Assembly: GCA_963971285.1 (NCBI GenBank)
Contig: OZ020246.1
Span: 19,389,217 to 19,453,216 of the forward strand
Length of the DNA: 64,000 nt
From: Astropecten irregularis
Lineage: Eukaryota > Echinodermata > Asteroidea > Paxillosida > Astropectinidae
Direction of reading: 5' to 3'
Both the position numbers and the translations under genes were made by a program. The notes under the pieces were generated by a model, which was not told the origin of the DNA, searched no databases, and saw only the letters and a program-made list of their open reading frames with translations. Below are positions 57,395 to 64,000 of this stretch, piece by piece (position 1 is the first letter of the stretch; each line of letters begins with the position of its first letter).

Positions 57395-58123
57395 AAAGGT
57401 ATAATACATGATTGGTAAAGGTCACAGAAGAACACCCACACTTTGTCTAATCCAATATGCACACAAAATAATAAACCTATGAAAATTTGAGCTTAAAGGG
57501 AGGGTACAGAATTGGTAAGACAAAATACACTTCATTATCACGGATTCACATAAAACTTACACAGTATAATGGTGATGATAGGAGAAAACATCCCATGAAA
57601 TGTTTTTGTCCGAAATGCCATATTCGTTGAGAAATAAATGAAACTATTTTCCGATTGGAATAAATCGCTTCGAAGCGTTTTATTCATTCGTTGAAATGTG
57701 TACAGTTCTCCGTACACAGGTTTTCACTATTTCCTCGTGACCCAGATGACTGATTGACCTCAAACTTCTACAGGTTTGTCAGTTAAGGTATATGATGGAT
57801 TACATAATGTGCTTTCACTGTCAGCAACGGTTTTGTCGCAAACACCAGTTCTGTACCATCCCTTTAATTGGACATCTGTGTCACAAGACAGTTGCCAGAA
57901 ACTGACTCAATCATTCTTATAAAACATAAAGAAAGCTTTTGAATTTGATGACCTTACCCCAAGATCAAAACTGTTTTCGGTAATTTTTTTTTTACTAATT
58001 TCTGGATTTCGGGCAAAAATATTTTAACTGTGTGTTTCTACCAGCACCATCTTCATATCCTGAAAGTTATACATCTGTGAACATTTCTGTTTGGGTATGT
58101 TACCAATCCTGTACTATACCTTT
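57395..58123. repeat. Dispersed TIR element carrying a nested insertion
   Basis: Outer parts (57395-57492 and 57868-58123) match 26180-26513 segment by segment (gattggtaaaggtcacagaa, cactttgtctaatcc, caccatcttcatatcctgaa). The middle 57497-57863 is a separate element. Confidence 0.75.
57497..57863. mobile_element. TTAA-flanked MITE (piggyBac-type insertion)
   Basis: The left agggagggtacagaattggt and right accagttctgtaccatccct ends are inverted, with TTAA on both sides (57493-57496 and 57864-57867). The empty copy near 26280 supports TTAA as target site. It has no transposase. Confidence 0.82.
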
Positions 58124-58129
58124 AATAAA

Positions 58130-58610
58130 ATTCAGCAATATTATGTGTCATATAATGATTGTACAGTATGACACCATCGACATGTACATGAAAACTTATT
58201 TTCTCGTAGTGCATTTTAACAACACTTAAAATTGGTGCAGGTCTTTTAACAGGTTTCCATAAAAAAAGATACATCATATTGATTTAATAATTACATGAAC
58301 AATTTCAAAAGCAATTTTTCAAAATATTTGCACTCCCGTTCTATTTCTACCTTCATGAATGCACTTAATGGCGCTGCCCCAATTAATATATAATAAGACA
58401 CGTACAATGATTATATAACACCATCTACATGAAAACAAAGTTTTCCTCAGAGTGCCTAACAACACTTACAGTTGGTGCAGTTCTTTGAACAGGTTTGTTT
58501 TAGATCTAAATCACATTGGTTAATTACCAGTAAATTTCAGAAATCAATTTTCACAATATATTTGCACTCATGTTCAATGTGCTTAACAATGGCTGTCCCC
58601 CGATTCATGT
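58130..58610. repeat. Degenerate tandem repeat, period about 246 bp
   Basis: Units starting with a gtacaatgatt-type block, followed by acaccatc-acatgaaaac and ggtgcag-tcttt, occur near 58156 and 58402. A related, interrupted unit lies around 56590-57060. It is AT-rich and unclassified. Confidence 0.55.
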
Positions 58611-58839
58611 CTGGAACGTGCCGTGTGACTGGGCTATATCAAGTCTTCCTTTCATTAATATGATTAAACTTTGCAATTAGCAAAAAAAAAAACAATTTGG
58701 AAAAAGTATGCTCCAAATTACATGTATGCATGAATACTCTTACTTTGTACTTAAAACAATCAAGCAGTATAATGTGATGTATAACAAGTAACAAGCTAAA
58801 AAGTACATCATTATTCAAATTAAGATTGCCCTTCACCGA

Positions 58840-58985
58840 CGGATATCAGCACTACATGTTCAGTGCTGTTTGAGTGAACACAAAAATGTCATGCCCTGGC
58901 TCAGGTAGGATTTGAACCCATGACCTCCTGACCTCCTAGTGCAGATGTTATACCACTAGACTACCGAGCTAGCTGGGGTCAGTGC
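58840..58985 (-). repeat. tRNA-derived SINE, gctagc family
   Basis: The minus strand reads a tRNA-like head (tagtctagtggtataacat and gggttcaaatcctacc) with the same flanks as 17100-17220 (gctagctcgg; gcactgaacatgtagtgct). Confidence 0.55.
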
Positions 58986-59267
58986 TGGTTATTTCAAATC
59001 CAATATCACAGCGGATACAGCAATCAATCATAGTTAATTAACATCTTTGATAACACAGTACATTATACTAACAAGATCGATTGAAAAAAGTTCAAAAGAC
59101 AGAAGGAATTAAAAAAAACCTCAAAATTCACCAATCATACATGTCATACAAGGGAGATCAAGTCACAACTATAACTATGGAAAAAATTCCAACAAACTCC
59201 ACAAACAGTATATATAAACATGAATACGTACTTGTATCTCAGTCATAGCAAGATTATGGGTGTGAGA

Positions 59268-59392
59268 TCTCCGCGTTTTTCCGCTTTTTTGATGAATTTG
59301 CCGCATTCTATTTTCCGCTTTTTTGATGAATTTGCCGCATTCTATGATCCGCTTTTTTTATGAAAGTGCCGAATTATATTTTCCGCTTTTCA
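59268..59392. repeat. Three tandem units of about 39 bp
   Basis: ccgcttttttgatgaatttg plus ccgcattctat repeats three times, the last with changes. It lies upstream of short open frames that were not recognised. Confidence 0.8.
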
Positions 59393-60222
59393 TCCCCACG
59401 CCAGCTCCGACGTTTTCTTTGTATTTGTTTTATTTCTTCCTGCCGACATGACGGTCAAACAAACTTTACGGGCAGAATACGTGCAGAAACACGGCTTGAA
59501 TGCCGCACAGCAGTAAATGCACACGGTACTACAGTACTGTTCTGTTGTTGCACGTGTAAAATTATGCCCCGATCGTATAATGCAGTTCATAATGTAAAGC
59601 GAATTGAGATCGACTATCCAATCACAAAAATCTTAGATAACAAGTTTGCAAACTATGACATGATACTCACACAAATTTCGTAAAAGGTTTGGTACAGAAC
59701 TTTGTAAGAAACCGAAAGAAACCCTTTGTACCAATTCTGTGTCATATCTTTCCATGAATAGATTTGGCATTAGTTACCAATCTCCCATGTACAGATGTAT
59801 TTTCAGTATTTCCCTCTGGAATGCTGTCAATATCTCAAAAATTTCATTATTTGTAGCAGATTTCAATTGAAGAAATAGAAATTAAACACGGTGAAATATG
59901 CCCAGATATCAGTAATAGATAGAAACCATTTTGAAAAATATCATTTTTATCATATTTTCACAAATTAGTGTGATAATTATACATTTTGAATACAAGATGA
60001 CTGGAATGAATTCTCCCTCCCCCAAAAAACACACGACCTACATGTATCATGTACTATACCGTTGAAGAATACTACAAGTTATTTTCAAGTATAATAAATA
60101 ATCAAGACTACTTCATATTGTATATTCTCTCTTCATATACTTTTAAACATACAAATGAAAATACTTATTAATCTACATTGTAAAGCCCAAACTGCTATTA
60201 ATTGTATTTTACTTTATAAGAC
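59393..60222. other. Intergenic DNA without recognised genes
   Basis: A 107-codon + frame reaches 59683 and a shorter nested frame from about 59448 encodes MTVKQTLRAEYVQKHG. Neither resembles a family I can name. The rest is AT-rich. Confidence 0.35.
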
Positions 60223-60378
60223 CAATAGGGCTTTTGAGCTATTTTTTAGAATACGCCCTTTATATCGACAGCTGTAGTTACCCGGATGTTCGGACAAACT
60301 TCACAACGTTTACGTGTAAGTTAATTGGGCTATGTGTGACTTGTTTGTCCGAACATCTGAATGTGACGTCACGAGTGC
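60223..60378. mobile_element. MITE of the agggctccgc family, decayed ends, at a duplication border
   Basis: The interior (aatacgccctttatatcgac, gttcggacaaac, gtttgtccgaac) matches 34453-34617, but the terminal gagcccta is lost at the right. It abuts the orphan GPCR flank at 60380. Confidence 0.65.
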
Positions 60379-60379
60379 C

Positions 60380-60713
60380 ACGTACTGGCAATACATTTTT
60401 ATACTGAAGTCTTGCAATTTCTTTTTGCTCCAAGCGGACAAATGAATCTCAAGAATCAGATATCTGTATAACAGTGAATCAAGAATCACATATCCTAATT
60501 ATCCTCATTGACTAGGTCAGCTTGCAGTATATCCATGTCAAGAGCAGCCAAGCAGCCAAAGCTTATCATTAGTGCATCATGTCATGCAGTCAGACATAAT
60601 GTTTAGGTAGAGGTTCTGTGTTCAAAGACTAGTGCACACTTCCTAAATACCAAACGTCCTCCTCTATGAGCAGTTGTCTGTTTGGCACCATAGTTCACCA
60701 TGAAGAGTGAAAG
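60380..60713 (-). repeat. Orphan copy of the GPCR 5' flank
   Basis: This block matches 61945-62275, the region just upstream of GPCR B, with long runs identical or nearly so (for example around aagagcagccaagcagcc and ggttctgtgttcaaagac). At its left end, where a receptor gene should begin, a TIR element at 60223-60378 and unrelated DNA follow instead. It is the remaining promoter side of a lost or displaced family member. Confidence 0.75.
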
Positions 60714-60831
60714 TTTGTCATGGTGCAATGTCAAGAATCATAACGGACTGCTACTTGTCAGACTATTAAAACAAGTGGCACATCTTTTGAAATCTACAAA
60801 GTTTTTACTGAGAGGGATTTTTACCGGTGGT

Positions 60832-61857
60832 TTATTCTATTGGAATCATCTGAATGTCAATCCTATTGTGTTCTCTGTTTTTATTCCTACAAACAGCGAC
60901 TTTAAGACCCTTCTGGAATTTCTTGTATTTGAACACGTAGATGATGGGGTTAATCACCGAATTCAAAACGTAAAGAAAATGACAGATGTCTCTTGCCAAG
61001 TAAATGCTTTCTGATACACATACGTTAGTCTCGGATTGGTTTGTGAATAAGCAGATTAATGTCAGAACGTGACCTGGCGTCCATAGAACTATCAGGGCAC
61101 CCAGGACCATCGTAAGCATGCTGACCACTCGCTTCCTGGCAATCAGGAGATCGTAGGCTGCCGCCCTCGCTTGTTGGAGTTTCAGATCTTGCGCCTGCAT
61201 CTTGAGAGTCTTCTGTATGATGTAATAGGCACAGCACATCCACCCCACAGGCAGTATGTACAACAGAAAGAATAGTGTGCCAAGAAATACTTTGTTTGCG
61301 CTGGTTTCAACAGGAATACAGGCCAAATTGGGATCATCACTAGCCTCAAGTACAAACAGACAAGGAAGTGCAAACAAACATGATGCCACCCAAATTAGTG
61401 CAATCAATTTCTTGATCCGTGAAGCCGTAAGCTTTCTTGCATAATGTAGAGGATGCACAATAGCAATGTACCTTTCCAGGGTCACCAAGCAAAGACTGTA
61501 AGCAGACGAAAAGGACGTTGTCGAGCTTAGAAATGCTGATACCACAGTCCTGCAAAAGAGTTCCTTTCCTGCGTGGCTTGCGGGAACGTACAGAACAAGG
61601 GAGTAGTTAAATCGGACAAGGAGATAGTAGAAGAATGCCATCACACAAGACAGCATGTCGGCTACTGCCAGATTGACCAGCAGGTAGTTGGTCATGTTGT
61701 GCAGGAATTTGACCCGTAGAATGACGAAACATACCAAGATGTTTCCCAAGATACCGAGGACAGCCTCTGCTATAAATGTGAGCTGATCAAACCAATTGCC
61801 TCCCAAAAGCTCCTGATCATCAGACATGTTTCTCTCAGTCATGTTAGCAGATGCCAT
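60832..61857 (-). CDS. Class A (rhodopsin-type) GPCR, intronless, family member B
   Basis: Single-exon gene of 341 residues starting at the ATG at 61857-61855. The open frame continues upstream only to a TTG at 61962. The short N-terminus has two N-glycosylation sequons (NMT and NMS) before TM1, as expected for an extracellular tail. Marks: GNILVC, LAVAD, LVTLERY at the end of TM3, LWTP in TM6 and NSVINPIIY in TM7. The third intracellular loop carries the run LKLQQARAAAYDLL, which all three copies share. The C-terminus ends in RIDIQMIPIE, the same as in member C. The gene lies in a tandem unit with C: its 3' flank and 5' flank are repeated next to that gene. Confidence 0.94.
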   Translation of the reverse strand: MASANMTERNMSDDQELLGGNWFDQLTFIAEAVLGILGNILVCFVILRVKFLHNMTNYLLVNLAVADMLSCVMAFFYYLLVRFNYSLVLYVPASHAGKELFCRTVVSAFLSSTTSFSSAYSLCLVTLERYIAIVHPLHYARKLTASRIKKLIALIWVASCLFALPCLFVLEASDDPNLACIPVETSANKVFLGTLFFLLYILPVGWMCCAYYIIQKTLKMQAQDLKLQQARAAAYDLLIARKRVVSMLTMVLGALIVLWTPGHVLTLICLFTNQSETNVCVSESIYLARDICHFLYVLNSVINPIIYVFKYKKFQKGLKVAVCRNKNREHNRIDIQMIPIE

Positions 61858-61944
61858 TTCAAACAAGATTATGATCTTCAGCAGAGATGGATTCTGATTC
61901 CTTGGTGAGGTGTTTTCTTTCAACGTCCAACACTTCAGAGAATC

Positions 61945-62275
61945 ATACCACGGTCCTGGCAATACGTTTTTATACTGAAGTCTTGTATAGTTTCCCTTTA
62001 GGTTCTAGCGGTCATTTGATTTGAGAATCAGATATTTTTATTGCAGAGAATCAAGAATCACATCCCCATTGACTAGCTTTCAATAGGTCCGTGCCAAGAG
62101 CAGCCAAGCAGCCAAAGCTTATCATTAGTGCATCATGTCATGCAGTCAGACATAATGATGTGACGGTAGAGGTTCTGTGTTCAAAGACTAGTGCACACTT
62201 CCTAAATACCAAACGTCCTCCTCTATGAGCAATTGTCTGCCTGGCACCAGTCACCATGAAGAGTGAAGGCACCAA
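61945..62275 (-). promoter_or_regulatory. Conserved 5' flank of GPCR B
   Basis: It covers the DNA immediately upstream of GPCR B and is repeated at 60380-60713. The best conserved part is about 62093-62275. Conservation in two places may reflect either recent duplication or promoter function. No TATA box is obvious. Confidence 0.45.
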
Positions 62276-63107
62276 CAAAATGAAGGACACAGTTCAAGAT
62301 GGCATCAAGATCAAGTCTTGTAGTATCATCCGTCTCAGTATTACTGAGGCTCTGTATCCATTCACTAAACTGTGCTGCTGAGCTTCCTCTGTACAATGTG
62401 CTCTGGCTGTATATAAGCAGCCTCTAATACTGTCACTGAAATTGGCCGCTAAATGCGCAAGTCGATTGTCAATTACTTCCCATATTTGAGGCAAGAGACA
62501 GTTCCCTTCTTGTTTACAGACTGTTGTCTCATTAAAGACTTAATTACGATCTTGTGTATGATAAGCCAGTTCTCCAAAGTCAGCCAAGAAACAGCAATTA
62601 TTCAAGCCTGTATGGTTTGAACAATACGTTGTAATTGACATTTGATATATCAGGTTGACACATTTCAAATATATCAGCTTCCTATTTATCCCTGGACCCA
62701 TCACTGATGGGTTAACACAAAGCCGTTCCAATTTAGAGTGAAGATTACAGAGTGTCTCTGTCACAGCGTTAATATCCCGCATATCAAATTGTTAATATCC
62801 ATTAGCCGGATATTGTTGGTAGGTTGAGCCTGTCAGTGGAACTTCCTGAGAAGCCTTTGGTAATTACTGCATCGATGACCATTTGGAACAAACTGCTTTG
62901 AACATTGTATTTGATTTGGTGTACGAATGCAGGGAGATTCTTCTAGGGAGCCAAGTTGATGTAATTTGAGTTGGAGTTTAAAGTTGTGATCTGTCATGAT
63001 GCAATGTCAAGAATCACAATGGACTGTTACTTCTCAGACTATGAAAACCAGCGGCACATCTTTTGAAATCTACAAAGTTGTCACTGAGAGGGATTTTTAC
63101 CGGTAGT
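62276..63107. other. Spacer between GPCR B and C, including the C 3' flank
   Basis: The part from about 62992 to 63107 matches 60718-60831, the 3' flank of GPCR B (atgcaatgtcaagaatca, ggcacatcttttgaaatcta). The segment 62276-62990 has no counterpart at the equivalent place next to B (60714-60717). Confidence 0.6.
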
Positions 63108-64000
63108 TTATTCTATTGGAATCATCTGAATGTCAATCCTATTGTGTTCTCTGTTTTTATTGCTACAAACAGCGACTTTAAGACCCTTCTGGAATTTCTT
63201 GTATTTGAACATGTAGATGATGGGGTTAATCACCGAATTCAAAATGTAAAGAAAGTGACAGATGACTTTTTCTAACTGATAGCTTTCTGATGCACACACA
63301 GTGGTCTCAGATTGGATCTGGAATAAGCAGATTAACACTAGTAGGTTATTTGGTGTCCATAGGACTATCAGGGCACCCAGGACCACCGTAAGCATGCTGA
63401 CCACTCGCTTCCGGGCAATCAGGAGATCGTAGGCTGCTGCCCTCGCTTGTTGGAGTTTCAGGTCTTGGGCCTGCATCTTGAGAGTCTTCTGTATGATGTA
63501 ATAGGCCCAGCACATCCACCCCACAGGCAGTATGTACAACAACAGAAACAAATGTACACCAATGAATACTTTACTTGCACTCGGTAGAAATGTGACAGCA
63601 AGACAGGCCACGTTGGGATTATCACTAGCCTCAAGTACAAACAGAAAAGGAATGGAAAACAAACATGATGCCACCCAGATTATCACAATCAAAGTCTTGA
63701 TCCTTGAAGCCGTCAGCCTTCTTGCATAATGCAGTGGATGCACAATAGCAATGTACCTTTCCAGGGTCACCAAGCAAAGACTGTAAGCAGATGAAAAGGA
63801 CATCGTCCAAAGTAGAAATGCGGATGCCACTGTCCGGCAAAAGAGTTCTTTTCCTGCGTGGCTTGCGGGAACGTACGGAACAGGAGAGTGGTTAAATGGG
63901 CCAAGGAGATAGTAGAAGAATGACATCATACAACACAGCATGTCGGCTACTGCCAGATTGACCAGCAGGTAGTTGGTCATGTTGTGCAGGAATTTGACCC
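63108..64000 (-). CDS. Class A GPCR, intronless, family member C (N-terminus beyond window)
   Basis: The open frame runs off the right edge. Visible protein begins in VKFLHN before TM2 and continues to the stop at 63108-63110. TM2 LAVAD, ERY, LWTP and NSVINPIIY motifs are intact, and nothing suggests a broken gene. It is clearly closer to B than to A, with a near-identical second half and an identical tail ending in IQMIPIE. An internal Met at 63980 starts inside TM2 and is not the true start. The spacing between the 3' ends of B and C is 2276 bp. Confidence 0.92.
   Translation of the reverse strand, partial: VKFLHNMTNYLLVNLAVADMLCCMMSFFYYLLGPFNHSPVPYVPASHAGKELFCRTVASAFLLWTMSFSSAYSLCLVTLERYIAIVHPLHYARRLTASRIKTLIVIIWVASCLFSIPFLFVLEASDNPNVACLAVTFLPSASKVFIGVHLFLLLYILPVGWMCWAYYIIQKTLKMQAQDLKLQQARAAAYDLLIARKRVVSMLTVVLGALIVLWTPNNLLVLICLFQIQSETTVCASESYQLEKVICHFLYILNSVINPIIYMFKYKKFQKGLKVAVCSNKNREHNRIDIQMIPIE

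Overview
The window is nuclear DNA from an animal. Genes are split by short GT-AG introns, and introns and spacers are crowded with short transposons, tRNA-derived SINEs and decayed LINE tails. The gene set (lysosomal carboxypeptidases, CPSF1, a clustered intronless rhodopsin-type GPCR family) together with the many acatgtacatgta-like stretches suggests an invertebrate deuterostome. An echinoderm seems likeliest, with amphioxus or hemichordate possible; this species call is inference only.

Layout. (1) 1-8080, + strand: a serine carboxypeptidase of the cathepsin A (protective protein) family; its first exon lies left of the window. (2) 8081-13358: spacer with several foldback elements. (3) 13359-20602, - strand: a complete second cathepsin A paralogue of nine coding exons and 460 residues, tail-to-tail with the first and with the same intron phases. 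(4) 20603-22146: head-to-head spacer containing an E-box close to the CLEAR consensus. (5) 22147-45778, + strand: CPSF1, the 160-kDa scaffold of the cleavage and polyadenylation specificity factor. Thirty-six coding exons give 1299 codons in one continuous frame, but the exons for roughly the last 170 residues were not found. (6) 45779-48439: repeat-rich spacer with a near-perfect 212-bp palindrome. (7) 48440-64000, - strand: three intronless class A GPCR genes of one family (349 aa, 341 aa, and one cut by the window edge), separated by an 11-kb repeat-rich stretch. The last two sit in a tandem unit of about 2.3 kb, and the 5' flank of a further, missing copy is still visible.

The genes do not form one pathway: the carboxypeptidases act in the lysosome, CPSF1 in nuclear mRNA 3' end formation, and the GPCRs at the cell surface. 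No operon, CRISPR array, rRNA or credible functional tRNA gene was seen. Exon borders were read by eye from splice consensus, frame continuity and family similarity, and the frame was checked across all junctions.

The most informative non-coding structures are a hAT-type element with an exact 8-bp target duplication (54960-56029), a second small hAT element in a cathepsin A intron (19153-19433), a TTAA-flanked element nested in another repeat whose unoccupied copy is also in the window (57497-57863 versus about 26280), a Harbinger-like element (38520-39520), and a 79-bp minisatellite in CPSF1 intron 1.
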